Shown: positions 34,265-44,910 of the stretch, piece after piece
Layout: each line of letters begins with the position of its first letter
Position numbering within the stretch: position 1 is the first letter of the stretch
Assembly (NCBI GenBank): GCA_960531495.1
Contig: OY482848.1
Location: 32,239,177 to 32,303,176 of the forward strand
From: Zeus faber
Lineage: Eukaryota; Chordata; Actinopteri; Zeiformes; Zeidae
DNA length: 64,000 nt
Direction of reading: 5' to 3'
Program-made: the position numbers and the translations under genes
Notes under the pieces: generated by a model
Database searches by the model: none
Seen by the model: the letters and a program-made list of their open reading frames with translations, nothing else
Told to the model about the DNA's origin: nothing

Positions 34265-34989
34265 ATAGCAACATCCAGTCCATCCATACGGCAGAAATAA
34301 GTATGCTTTATCTCCACATACCCACCAAATATCTTGAATGTTCCTATAGTCACATTACCCGGTAAAGTTTGATTCTTTACGCTCAATGTTTTACTGTGAC
34401 GACTATTTGGCGCATGAAAGGTCACTCTATAAATTTCACCAGTTGTTCTTTTTATACTTTTTCCAAATTCCATCATGTAGATTTCACATTCTGATATCCC
34501 CATAAACATACCATCTCCTTCATGAGTGTCATTAGAACAAAAGCAGTCCATACCTTTTGCAGGTGCCACTTCCATCGCTTCAGGTGTTGCTGTTCTAATA
34601 TCTTCATACTTATCAAGAAGATTTAAATATGGCAATTCTCTCAACCAGGAACACTTACGTTCAGGTCTAAATAGCTTAACCGACAGAGCCATCCATACAT
34701 CATTGGCTGCTTGTTGTCTGAATAGCAGCCACGATAATGCATTACTTTGACATTCAGACGTCAAAGGTTCCGGTACTGTCTCTAGAATTGATGGCCATGT
34801 GCCCGGAGCTGGAACTTTCACTACACACGGACAATTGGAATTAGTAGTTATTCTAACGGAGTGAGTTATCTGTTGGAACCACAGATTTCTCTTAGCCCAT
34901 GGGTCTGTTATTTGCATCGCCGAGGAATCAAACCCATATGCTTTCCACTGGGTTTCTCGCTTCTTTAAAGCATGAAGATGATCAGTCAT
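34252..34989 (-). pseudogene. env: ERV env, surface-subunit (SU)-like frame
   Basis: 245 codons, Cys-rich (for example CPCVVKV and MDCFCSND), with NDT, NQT and NVT glycosylation motifs. Its position before the furin-type site and its in-frame relation to the upstream Ig-containing frame argue for SU. I see no clear receptor-binding family match. It is separated from the upstream frame by one TGA (35011-35013) and from TM by a frame change. Confidence 0.75.
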
Positions 34990-35006
34990 GTCTTCTGATG
35001 TCCACA

Positions 35007-35040
35007 GTGGTCAATGATTTTCAAGAAAATCATTGACCAC
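35007..35040. repeat. Perfect 16-bp palindrome with 2-nt spacer at the stop codon
   Basis: GTGGTCAATGATTTTC, AA, then the exact complement. The second arm (minus sense) supplies the TGA that ends the Pol-Ig frame. Downstream the same frame is open to 34252. Confidence 0.9.
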
Positions 35041-38000
35041 TTTTGTCATCGTCATCTGAGCTTTTTCTCCTGAATTACTATCAATCTCCTCAGCAATTGG
35101 CTCTCTAATTCCAGAGCTCTCCTTGCTATTATTTAACTTAATTTCCAACTTCGCCATAGTCTTCTGGGTTATATTTATCCACTTCTCAGATGATGGGGAT
35201 GTAGCGACAGTTGTCAGTGTCTTATCTACAGACATTTTAGATACCAAAGAAGTCATCAGTGTTTTATAGGTGGTGGATCTCATCCTCACAACCTCTCTTG
35301 TATGATTACCGAGAGTTACAGAAATAGAAGTTGTCATCATCGTAGTAGTAACATCATTTTCTGCCAATGTTGGGGCTAGAGTGGTAACTGACAATGATAC
35401 GTTAATACTACTAGTTATTCCCCGAGCTAAGGAAGTAGATGTCCTCGGTCCAACAGTCACCCTTGGTGTGACTAGTTGTTTTTGGGTTTCATTAGCAATC
35501 ATGCTTACTTCTTTACTAACCAGACCTTTTACTACCAGCATTATCTTACGAGTTCTGTATCCCGCTTCCCAATAATTTTGTCTTGGGACGTATTTAAACT
35601 CTGGATCCAAATATGTGCATGTATATTCTCCTTGATCTTCCCATAGTACATTATGTACTACTAGTGAACAGTCATTTTTAACTTTAACCCCTCTCCTGTC
35701 ATTCATCAACACAAACTTTCGTTGATTGCGAGGCACACTGCTAACCTCAGGTACTGCTAGCACTATGTCTTCACCGCGTGCATTTTTCCATTTGGGGGAG
35801 ATATTTCCACCAGTATTCCATTTACTACATTTACATGGAAGGTTAGCTGTATTTCCTAATTTAGTTCTAATCACAGTATTCACTGAAATTGAAGTTGTTG
35901 GAATCATCTGAGGCACAGCAGTAGTTAACTGCAATTCCTCTGTAACATTGGTGAATTTCAAACCTAACAAGGCAGACGTCTGCTTTGTCTCTTCAGTTGG
36001 TGGGGGAGTTGATACTTCAGTTATTAATTTTCCTATTTCTTCAAAAACTGTGGGCTCTACAATTTTACTTTCATTCAAAACCACAAGAGTCACAATTTTA
36101 TATCTGTAGTCAGGCTTTCTTTGCACTCCATCCTCTCTCACAATCACAAATTTAGGATCAAAATAAGAACACTTGTAGTCTCCTTGATCTTCAATCTGGG
36201 GTCTACGTAGATAAAGACTACAGTCATCCTTCATCTTCAGCCTTCTTCGATCATTTAGCAACACATACTTCTGTAGCGGTGACGTTCCCGACAAGTCAAT
36301 TACCTTCCCATGGTTATCTTCCCACTGGACTTGAACTTCCCCTTTTTCATAATTTTCTTTGGTACACTGACATGGCAGCTGAACTGACTTTCCCAAAATC
36401 ACTTCAACTCTAGTCCTCGTATCGTTTTGGTTTAACCCTTTTTCGAGATTGTCTTGGACTCCTGGGTCCAACTGGGTTGGTACAGTTTCCTGGAGAGGTG
36501 TCACAGCCCTCTGGAGTCTTTGACAATTCATTTTCTCTGGGATTAGACTCTGTTGTGTCTGGGACATGTTGTAAATCAATGTCCCTGAAGTGTCTTTCTT
36601 GCTCAGGGACTGACAATTCATCCCTGGGATCATCAAAAGTGTGCTCATCAACATTAAGCACACCCACATCATCGCCAATCCCTTCTTCTGGGTCTGGTCC
36701 TCATGAACCTCTGGTGTTTCAGCAGCTTCTGTTGGCTCTCTTGAGCTTTCAACATTTCTGCTCAGGGATCGTGGCGCCTCTTCGTTTGGCGCTCTAACAC
36801 AATGCGATAAATGGTACCATGTAGGAGAACCTTCAACCTGAACCGCAGTTCCTGTACTGCGAACAACTTTGAATGGTCCTTCGCGGCGTTCGTTAAACCA
36901 TTTCCTCCTAAACACTTTCACGAATACCTTGTCTCCAGGTTGCACCGCGTTCCTCTTTTGCTCATCAAGTCTCTCTAGCACCTCCTCTTGTTTTTGCCTG
37001 TCAGAGACATATGTGTGTATTTTCTTATGCAGTGTTGCCATGTAGTTAACATACACTCGCATTTCATCTTCTAAAAGGGCTAAGCTTGGACCCTTTCCAC
37101 TTGTGCGCAAACATGGTGTTGGCATCCGTCTACCCGTGGCTAACTCATGGGGTGTCATGCGCAAATCACGGAGCCCACTTGAACGGCACACCATTAATGC
37201 CAACGGAAGCGCCTCTACCCAATTCAGACCTGTGTGCTGACAGATTTTAACAATGCTATTTTTCAGCACACCATTCATTTTTTCACCAACTCCTTGGCTT
37301 TGTGGATGATAAACAGCTCCTAAACGTTGTTTAATTCCCAATTTTTGCAGAATTAATTTTACTGTTCTATCCACGAACTCTTTCCCATTATCTGAGGATA
37401 TCCGATCTGGAAGTCCCCACCTGCTTATGACCTCACAACACAAGAACTTGGCAACCGACTGAGCATCTTTACGCTTGGTTGGACATGCCTCAGGCCACCG
37501 TGAAAATCTATCCACGACGACTAGCATGTATCTTTTACCTCCTATTGGTCTTATCATGTCAACAAAATCCACAACCAACTCACGCATAGGACCTGTCGGA
37601 GTTGGAATGTGACCGGGTGGACTCAACACACCCCTCCGAACGTTATTTTTAAGACAGATTGTGCATCTGCCTATGACATAATCAATTTGCTCAAGCAAGT
37701 ACGGTGCCCAAAAACCATACTCTTTCGTGATCTTTCTCCTTACCTCCCCCCTTGCAACATGGGCTAACCCATGTGCTTCCTGAATCATCAGACCTAGTAG
37801 GTCAGGGGGTGCTACCATCAGTCCTTCATGATTTCTCCACAGACCAGTAGAATCTTGTGTGGCCCCTCGGGCCAACCATAATTGTTTATCGATGGCTGAC
37901 GCCGCCTCTTGCATCGCGATCACATCTCTGAGCGTGATTTTATCTTCCAAGTCCACTTCATGAGTGACCAGAAGAACCTTGCCTGCTTTGTTTGCTCCTG

Positions 38001-38466
38001 TAACTGCTTTAGCAGCCTCATCAGCCGCTTTGTTACCTTGTGTGACCCTTGACGTGTCCATTTTGTGTGCTGCACACTTAGCTACAGCTATTTCCTTTGG
38101 TTTCATCATTGCATGCAACAATTTCATTATTTGGGCATGATGCTGTATCGGAGAACCATCGGTTTTCTTAAATCCTCGATTTTTCCACACTGATCCAAAT
38201 AAATGACACACATTATGTGCATATGCCGAATCTGTATATATTGTCACTCGCTTGCCTTCGGCCAATAGACAAGCTTCAGTCAGGCCCACAAGCTCAGCAA
38301 GCTGTGCAGAAGCAGGTTGTGGTATTACTTCTGCTTTCTCAACAACAAATTCAGTTCCCTGGGCTTTGACTACTGCATAACCAGCACTCAATGTGTCTCC
38401 TATTCGATAGCAGGACCCGTCAGTCCAATACTCCACATCTGACACATGAAGTGGGAAAGCTTGCAA
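35011..38466 (-). CDS. ERV Pol remnant fused in frame to an Ig-domain module (1151 codons)
   Basis: Counted from the first Met; the frame is open further upstream to about 38570. Residues 1-155: RNase H (WTDGS and YTDSAYAHN catalytic blocks). About 200-560: integrase with HGLAH and CTIC zinc ligands, VVDFVD, SSDNGKEF and GVGEKMNG (DDE) and a C-terminal GPFKVVR motif. About 595-619: hydrophobic signal-peptide-like stretch. About 687-796 and 863-980: two Ig V-like domains. 981-1150: Ser/Thr-rich stalk. The stop at 35011-35013 lies in a palindrome. The Ig half would normally need a spliced env mRNA; a continuous Pol-Ig frame without a stop is unusual. Confidence 0.9.
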   Translation of the reverse strand: MQAFPLHVSDVEYWTDGSCYRIGDTLSAGYAVVKAQGTEFVVEKAEVIPQPASAQLAELVGLTEACLLAEGKRVTIYTDSAYAHNVCHLFGSVWKNRGFKKTDGSPIQHHAQIMKLLHAMMKPKEIAVAKCAAHKMDTSRVTQGNKAADEAAKAVTGANKAGKVLLVTHEVDLEDKITLRDVIAMQEAASAIDKQLWLARGATQDSTGLWRNHEGLMVAPPDLLGLMIQEAHGLAHVARGEVRRKITKEYGFWAPYLLEQIDYVIGRCTICLKNNVRRGVLSPPGHIPTPTGPMRELVVDFVDMIRPIGGKRYMLVVVDRFSRWPEACPTKRKDAQSVAKFLCCEVISRWGLPDRISSDNGKEFVDRTVKLILQKLGIKQRLGAVYHPQSQGVGEKMNGVLKNSIVKICQHTGLNWVEALPLALMVCRSSGLRDLRMTPHELATGRRMPTPCLRTSGKGPSLALLEDEMRVYVNYMATLHKKIHTYVSDRQKQEEVLERLDEQKRNAVQPGDKVFVKVFRRKWFNERREGPFKVVRSTGTAVQVEGSPTWYHLSHCVRAPNEEAPRSLSRNVESSREPTEAAETPEVHEDQTQKKGLAMMWVCLMLMSTLLMIPGMNCQSLSKKDTSGTLIYNMSQTQQSLIPEKMNCQRLQRAVTPLQETVPTQLDPGVQDNLEKGLNQNDTRTRVEVILGKSVQLPCQCTKENYEKGEVQVQWEDNHGKVIDLSGTSPLQKYVLLNDRRRLKMKDDCSLYLRRPQIEDQGDYKCSYFDPKFVIVREDGVQRKPDYRYKIVTLVVLNESKIVEPTVFEEIGKLITEVSTPPPTEETKQTSALLGLKFTNVTEELQLTTAVPQMIPTTSISVNTVIRTKLGNTANLPCKCSKWNTGGNISPKWKNARGEDIVLAVPEVSSVPRNQRKFVLMNDRRGVKVKNDCSLVVHNVLWEDQGEYTCTYLDPEFKYVPRQNYWEAGYRTRKIMLVVKGLVSKEVSMIANETQKQLVTPRVTVGPRTSTSLARGITSSINVSLSVTTLAPTLAENDVTTTMMTTSISVTLGNHTREVVRMRSTTYKTLMTSLVSKMSVDKTLTTVATSPSSEKWINITQKTMAKLEIKLNNSKESSGIREPIAEEIDSNSGEKAQMTMTKVVNDFLENH
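35014..35526 (-). other. Ser/Thr-rich stalk after the ERV Ig domains
   Basis: About 170 residues with roughly a third Ser/Thr, several NxS/T motifs (NET, NVS, NHT, NIT) and few aromatic residues, suggesting a mucin-like spacer between the Ig domains and the SU-like part. Confidence 0.7.
35527..36672 (-). other. Signal peptide plus two V-type Ig-like domains in the ERV
   Basis: From Met599 a hydrophobic MMWVCLMLMSTLLMIPG segment looks like a signal peptide. Ig1 (residues about 687-796) has LPCQC, VQWED and EDQGDYKCSYFDP. Ig2 (863-980) has LPCKC, PKWKN and EDQGEYTCTYLDP. Both share LLNDRR/LMNDRR and DDCSL/NDCSL blocks, so one probably arose from the other by duplication. The Cys...Trp...DxGxYxC pattern is the V-set hallmark, and the extra CxC at the first cysteine recalls CD300/pIgR-like V domains. 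Capture from a host immune-type receptor is an inference. Confidence 0.8.
36787..38466 (-). pseudogene. pol: ERV RNase H and integrase portion of pol
   Basis: First 560 residues of the long frame. All DDE integrase residues are present (Asp300, Asp359, Glu395). RNase H keeps Asp16 and Asp79. Reverse transcriptase, which should precede it, is missing because the element is truncated at about 38570. Confidence 0.9.
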
Positions 38467-38570
38467 GTCTGATCTGAGCTTTGCATATCTCTCTACTTCC
38501 TGAATACAATCATGTGGCTCTCCATTCCCTGGTGTTGGTAAATTATCAGCTGGATTTACCGTGGCGCACC

Positions 38571-39073
38571 TTACCTACTGTACTGTATGTAGCATACTGT
38601 ACCGCATACTGTATCACTGTTCAGGGTTGTTCGTGATGCCGTATTGCTGCGCCGTACTGTTGTATACTGTGCTGTATTATCCCAAACACTACCTCACACT
38701 ATTCACATTCACATGCCACTTTAATTCACATGCCACTTTAAATGCACATATCTGTATATACATAGCCATATTCCTTCTACCTATTCCATTTTATTTCAAT
38801 TTATTTTTATTGTATTTTATTCTATATATTTTTTATCTTATTCTATAAGTATTCCACTTACTGTATTACGTTTTAGGAGTCAGTTAGTCGGTCTATTAGA
38901 AAGGAATTTTCTACTTTTTATTTTATTTTATTTTTGTACTTTTTCCTAGGACTTATTGTGTGCTATCACCGGGTGCGTTGCATTACATTTCACTGCATAT
39001 ATGTATGGAAGTATGTATATGTATGTGACAAATAAAAATCTTGAATCTTGAATCTTGAATCTTGAATCTTGAA
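38571..39073 (+). mobile_element. LINE 3' UTR fragment with TTGAATC tail
   Basis: Closely matches the complement of 62176-62660, the 3' UTR of the LINE at the right edge. It ends with TGACAAATAAAAATCTTGAA and four TCTTGAA repeats. A 5'-truncated insertion that marks the break of the ERV pol. Confidence 0.9.
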
Positions 39074-41870
39074 ACGCGATAGAGAAAAAACACTTATTAC
39101 AGCCATCAATGAAAAGACATCAAAAACATACACCCTGCAAGAGATCATTAACATATTTAGAGACTTATAATAAGCTACATCACTTGTATACTGAATCTAA
39201 TATATCAAACATTCACTCATTCCTTGATGATATTGACCTCCCTAAACTTTCGACAAAGCAGGCTACGACATTACATCAACCACTTACTCTAGAGGAACTC
39301 AGGAAAGCTCTCTTCTTCATGCCCAATAATAAATCACCTAGATCAGATGGCTACCAAGTGGAATTCTAGAAACAATTCTGGCCACCTATATCCCAATTAT
39401 TCATCAGAATGTTTACAGAGATTAAGTCAACCTCCACCATGCCTCCGCACATGAATACAGCTCTCATTTCAGTTTTGCTCAAACCCAATAAGGACCCAAC
39501 CCCTCATCTGCAGTAATAGACTCATAAGCCTTATTAGTTGCAATCTAAAGATTATTAGTAAAACACTTACCGACAGAATTGAAAAAGTAATTCCACTTGT
39601 AATTCACCCAGACCAAACAGGCTTTGTCAAAGGCAGACACTAATCCAGCAATATGCGTTGTTTATTCAGTCAGATCACCATATCTCAAATGAACAACTAA
39701 AATACTGTTATTGCTCCGTTAGATGCCAAAAAAGCATTTGACAGAGTTGATTGGACAAATCTCTTTTCAATCCTCAACAAATTTGGCTTTTGAAAGTCAC
39801 TCAATCAATGGATTAGAATCCTCTACTTCTAACTCTCCATCTGCTTCTGTCATCACCAATGGTTACCCTTCACAGCTTTTCACTCTAGAACATGGCACAA
39901 GACAAGGATGTCCGCTCTTCCCTTTACTATTCACCATCTTTATTGAACCCCTCGCAGTGGCCATCCATCAAAACAGTAATATCGTAGGCATACAAACAGG
40001 AAACTCTGTTAACAAAATCAGTTTGAATGCAGACAACATCTTGTTGTACGTACGGAACCCAATATCTTCACTACCGAAGGTGTTCAATGTTATATCTAAA
40101 TTCTCAGCTATCTCAGACTATTCAACAAATTTGACTTAAACAACAGTCATAGCATTAAGTGGGGGGACTGCAAAGCTGCAACCCAGAAACTTCCCTTAAC
40201 CATCACAACGGGCAATATTAGATTCCTTGGTATTGATACCAATCTGTCAGATCTGTTTACCCTTAACTTTACTCCATTGCTCAAATCCATTAAAGAAGAC
40301 CTAATTCGATGGAACAACCTACCCATCTCACTAATTGGAAGGATAGCAGCAGTAAAAATGTTAAACAGTTAAAGCAGTTAAACCAGCAACACTACAGAAA
40401 AACAAAGACTGTGGAGGCCAAGCAGCCCCAAACTTCAGATACTACTATTTAGTGAAACATCTTCAATTTATAAAAAAATGGTTACAACCAGAGCAACATT
40501 TGGGCCATGGATGGCCAGACATTGAACAAATAGAATGTCAGGAGTTATCATTATCTGATCTCCCATTCCTTCTTGAATCTATAAGGAAACATAATTGCTT
40601 TAAAAACCCATTCATCACAACAACTCTGTCAGCCTGGTGGAGATTCCTCAAACTCAGTGGTCACACTCTATCACCAAACAAATTCACATCAATCTGGCAC
40701 AACCCAGATTTTATGGTTAAAAGCAAACCAGTAATCCTTTGGTCTTGGAAAAGACAAGGAATTACTCATCTGGAACACATATTTGAAAACAATTTGCGTT
40801 TATCATTCCCAACCTTAACCCAAAGGTATAATATCAGTGGCCATGGCTTCCTTCAATTCCTTTAACTACAGCAGTCTCTAAAAGTTAAAATCAAATTGAC
40901 GAACAACATCCTACAACCACCTCCAGTGGTTGTAGGATGACCTCCAGGTCATTTAAAAACTCACTTTTCCAGAATATACAAACTTCTATTAAAAACAGTT
41001 GACACTTATTCTTTACCTACAATGGAATGGTAAAGAGACCTTGCTGTTTCCACCGATATCAATCAGAGATAACTACTTTCATGCCTTCTGGCTCTGCCCA
41101 ACAGGCCTAGCATTCTAGACCAAGAAGCTATCAACCCTTCTGGGTCGCAGCATTTCACTCTTCCCGACTATTTGTCTCCTTGAGGACCTCTCCTCAGTTA
41201 CACCACCACTTAAACACCACCAACCCATTTTGATTGCCTTAACAATTGCCAAGAAAATAAGATTACTCAATTGGAAAAACAGAGATAATCTCACCACATC
41301 CCAGTGGTTACATTTATTAATAGAATACATCTCAATGGAAAATCTATTGGCAATATCCAAAAACAATGAGGATTCTGGACGTTGCTCCTGGAGAGTACCT
41401 GCAGCTGGTGTCCGTGTGTTGGTTTGGGGTGTGGTTGCGTATTTGGGGTGTGGGGGGCAGCTGTCAGCCTTTGCTCCCACTGCGTGGCTTCTCTGCGGTG
41501 GGTGCCCGGGGTGCCGGGGGTGGTGGAGGGCCCACTTATCTGGCAGCCTGCTGGCATTGGCGGGGGGGGCTAACATCCAGGTGCCCCGCGCTGAGCACAC
41601 ACTGCTACATGGATGGGCACTCGGCACTTGTGGCCGGGTGGGGTGTCTGGTTGCCTGCGGTGGGGCGGGCCTCGCCCTCGCCCTTGCGCAGGTTGTGGGT
41701 GGTAATGGGGGTCCCGCCGGCTCGCCTGCAGGGCGGGCAGTTCAGGTGGGGTGTCGGTCTGTTGGTGTGGGGCCTGGATCCGGGCATGTGGTTCGTGCCT
41801 GGTCGGTGCCCCACTGCCGGAAAAGACGTCTCCCTCCCAAGACCCACACTGGTGGGTAGAGACTCCCACA
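39074..41870 (+). mobile_element. L1-type LINE relic
   Basis: ORF2 scraps follow in order: the fingers region with LEELRKALFFMPNNKSPRSDG (39288-39350), QTGFVKGR (39610-39630), the palm with PLDAKKAFDRVDW (39718-39755), RQGCPLFPLLFTIFIEPLA (39901-39960), then thumb and C-terminal segments (40450-40865 and 41230-41370). Stops and several frameshifts break it, and parts are deleted. The last 500 bases are G-rich and may be 3' UTR. The L1 clade is inferred from these blocks. Confidence 0.8.
40905..40940. repeat. Short inverted repeat in the L1 relic
   Basis: CATCCTACAACCAC and its complement flank CTCCA. Probably a local foldback with no known role. Confidence 0.7.
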
Positions 41871-42839
41871 GCCATTTATTTTTGTCGCATTTTGTGAAGT
41901 GTCGCCAAATAATGTGTGAACAATACATAATGTGAATCTGGTTACGTAAATACTGCATCTTAAACCATTCCCTTCGTTAGTTTGCTTTGGAGTTTAATAC
42001 CAGCAATGGCCACTAGGCGGAGTTGGGCTGATGGTCGAGGAGATGGAAATAACGCTGCATCTTTAAGCCTTTTTGCACTATTATGCATTTTCCATTTACT
42101 GTTGCAAATGGCCCTATTTGCAGCCACATTTTATTTAAAGAAAAATGTTAAAATAGCTCAGTAATAAGTAAAGCATAGTTTTGACTACACGTTGACTACA
42201 CAGTGTTTGACCTTGCTTTTTAATTCAACAGTTCCATCCGTTTGGAGGGTTGAATCTAATTCAACAGGCCTTGCTCTGTTTGGATCACTGGGGACTGAGA
42301 CAGCCGTGGTTCACTACACAACGCAAAGTCAAGGGTTAGTGCAAATGGTTAGTCCTTGGGACGGGGTAAGGAGGGGAATTGAAGTTACAGGAACTGTTGT
42401 CCCTCCCAGTGTCAGGAACCTACAGCCATGTATTCTCTCCTTTCTAAAGAATGCAGATGGAAGTTGGACACTCTTGACCTTCCTCCCCCACTGCACCCCC
42501 TTAAGTGTAGATTATTTTATCACAGTGAATATTTGCCTGTTGCCTGTTCTGGGTTGTTGGGTGAGCCATTCCAGACAAATGTTCCAACATCGCCCATGAC
42601 CCGGAAAAAAAATGCATGAAGCATTTGAACAGTCTCTTTGACCTGTTTTTTTTTTATCTTTTAATTTTTACACTGGTTTCCTCGATGACACATAATACTG
42701 AAATGAATGAAAGATCCGACAAGCAAGTCCCTCTTACAGTTGCATTTCTGGACGAGAATAAAGCGTTTTTTTTTTCTAATTCCTTGGAGAAAGCTGTGGC
42801 AGATCACCCTCAGTCTGCCCCCTGAAGAAGTCCAGATTG
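41871..42839. other. No recognisable gene
   Basis: Small frames (for example 42192-42599) lack family motifs. Possibly the degraded gag region of the following Gypsy relic. Confidence 0.35.
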
Positions 42840-44910
42840 AATAGGTATTGCTCTATCAGGATGAGCAGAGGGAAACTAGCTCCGTACACTCTTTAGTTCA
42901 AGAATTGACTGTGAATGGAGGAAATGTGAAAGTATTGTTAGACAGTGGTAGCTTCATGTCATTGGTAGAGAAATGTTGCACATCACTGTTGGAGAACGGA
43001 CTATCACCGCGGAAAATGAAGTCTAGTACGCGCTGCTTACACTGACTTGGATCTATTGCACTGGTCAGATTAAGGTCCGCGATATGATTTAGATCATCCG
43101 CCACTCACTTCTCGTAATCCATAACAACACGCAGATGAAAGTTTTCAGACAAGTAAAACCAAAGGATCCTGGTGTTGTTTACGGAAGTAACGTCACCATG
43201 ACTTCTTCGGTGGTATACGTTGGTATACATCCCCTACATGAAGATGTCTCTGTGTGTGTGTAAAAGTAATATGACTTAAAGGTTGAACTCTATCAAAACG
43301 GTTTCACATTGTAACTTCACATCACATGAAATATGGAGGAATGATCTTCACCTGAACGGTCGCATTAAAGGAAATGATCGATCTGCGTTGTTCAGCGCTG
43401 TTCAGTGAACTGTGTTCCCCATGTAATCAATAATGGGACAATTTAACTCCACAACATTTTTCTACTATTTATAAATCAAATTTGGTTTTGAAAATATGTT
43501 GAGAGTTTAAAAAACCCCACAAAGGAACACAAATCTGAAAAAATCTAAGTTTTTTATTTTTTTCAACTTCTTTGGCTGCTACTAGCACATTGCCATGGAT
43601 ATCGTCACCCCACTGGAAAATAGGACAGTACATCCTTTTTTTTTGTGATTATGCCTATTTCCTGAAGCCTTCCAACTACACAATATCAAGACACTGAAAA
43701 TAATTAATGCTCTTGGCCAACTGTTTGCCCGGGTAGGTATTCCAGAAGAGATCCTCATAGACCAAGGCACCAACTTCACGTCAGACCTTATGAAGCAGCT
43801 GCACAGGGAGCTTGGCACCAAGGGGATCTGAACCATACCTTACCATGCTCAAACAGACAGACTGGTCGAGCGATTCAACGCTAAAGCAAATGTTACGGAG
43901 ATTTGTTTTGGATACTGGCCGAAATTGGGATGTACTGGATTCTCTCCATTTGAGCTCATCTATGGCTGGTCAGTACAAGGACCTGCTAGAGTCGGGAAAA
44001 TCAAAAAAGCCAGCTCCTGTGGGTGTCCTGTCCTACCTACTGCAGATGGAGGATCAGCTGGAGAAGTACTGTGAGGAGGCCAAAGTGAACCTGGAGCAAG
44101 CTCAAAGGGACTAGAAGCAATGGTACAACAAGAGAGCTTGCCAAAGAGAGCTACAACCCAGACAAAATGTGCTGATTCTCCTTTCTTCCAGTACCAACAA
44201 GCTGCTTGCTAAGTGGCTGGGGCCCCACCAGGTGCTGAGGAAGATGGGGCCAGTGAACTATGAAGTGCTACATCTCGACAAGGGATAAACAAAACAGGTC
44301 TACCATCTCTTAATCTGCTGGAGTGGATAAGCGAGACACCCAACCGGCTGAGGTATACTTGTGTTGCAAGTAGAGGAAGAGTATAATGATACAGACATTG
44401 GCCTGCAGCAACTAGCAGAGCCAAAGACCCTCAGCTTGGCGCACCTTCTAGAACAGCAGCAAAAGATCTCTATCAGTGTGGGGAGCTGACGGGGAAAGTG
44501 TCCGAAACAACTGGCTATTCCAGGAGGGTCCAGGCCACCCTACCGGATTGCTGAGTCACTGGTGACTGGCCTTAAGTAGGAGGTCAAGACGATGCTGTAA
44601 AGGGAGGGGGGATGTACCCTCACACAGTGAGTGGTCCAATCCAATGGTTATTGTGAGTAAGAAAGTTGGCTCACCTCAACACTGTATTGATTTCAGGAAG
44701 GTAAATGCCAGATGATGATCTCATTGATATCATAGAAAGCTATCTGACAACACCAGACCTCAGTAAAGCTACTGGCAGATTCCATTGGACGAATTTCAAG
44801 TCATACAGGCATTCTGTACACTACTGGGACTCTTCCAGTTTACTCTAATTCCATTTGGTCTCTATTGAGTGCCTGCTACCTTCCAGAGACTGATGGACAA
44901 TGTACCCCGA
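42840..44910 (+). mobile_element. Second Ty3/Gypsy relic with IN before RT (Gmr1-like)
   Basis: Plus-strand order: protease (VKVLLDSGSFMSLVEKC, about 42930-42985), integrase core (GIPEEILIDQGTNFTSDLMKQ, about 43738-43800; then a TDRLVERFNAKAN glutamate region, about 43855-43895), integrase C-terminal scraps to about 44350, then RT scraps (ADSIGRISSHTGILYTTG-like and PFGLY, 44770-44870). Frames are broken throughout. The order PR-IN-RT matches Gmr1-like elements and the 15.5-18.1 kb relic. Confidence 0.72.
43100..43262 (+). repeat. Unclassified repeat shared with 24335-24470
   Basis: Same blocks in the same order as the other copy. Here it interrupts the Gypsy relic between protease and integrase, so it is probably a mobile element of its own. 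Confidence 0.6.

Larger units (their letters stand above)
26917..38570 (-). mobile_element. ERV with immunoglobulin-like domains, 5'-truncated, split by a Gypsy element
   Basis: Minus-strand provirus 3' half. In reading order: pol remnant (RNase H, integrase), an Ig-domain module, SU-like and TM-like env frames, 3' non-coding DNA (interrupted by the Gypsy insertion 27403-32530), a polypurine tract (27360-27370) and the 3' LTR (26917-27357). Gag, protease and reverse transcriptase are missing; the frame stays open to about 38570, where a LINE 3' fragment abuts. The integrase and TM types resemble gamma/epsilon-like fish ERVs. Confidence 0.88.

Noticed and set aside
41230-41935. Overlapping 170-209 codon frames on both strands
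   Set aside because: G-rich low-complexity tail of the L1 relic; only the first part of one frame matches LINE ORF2.
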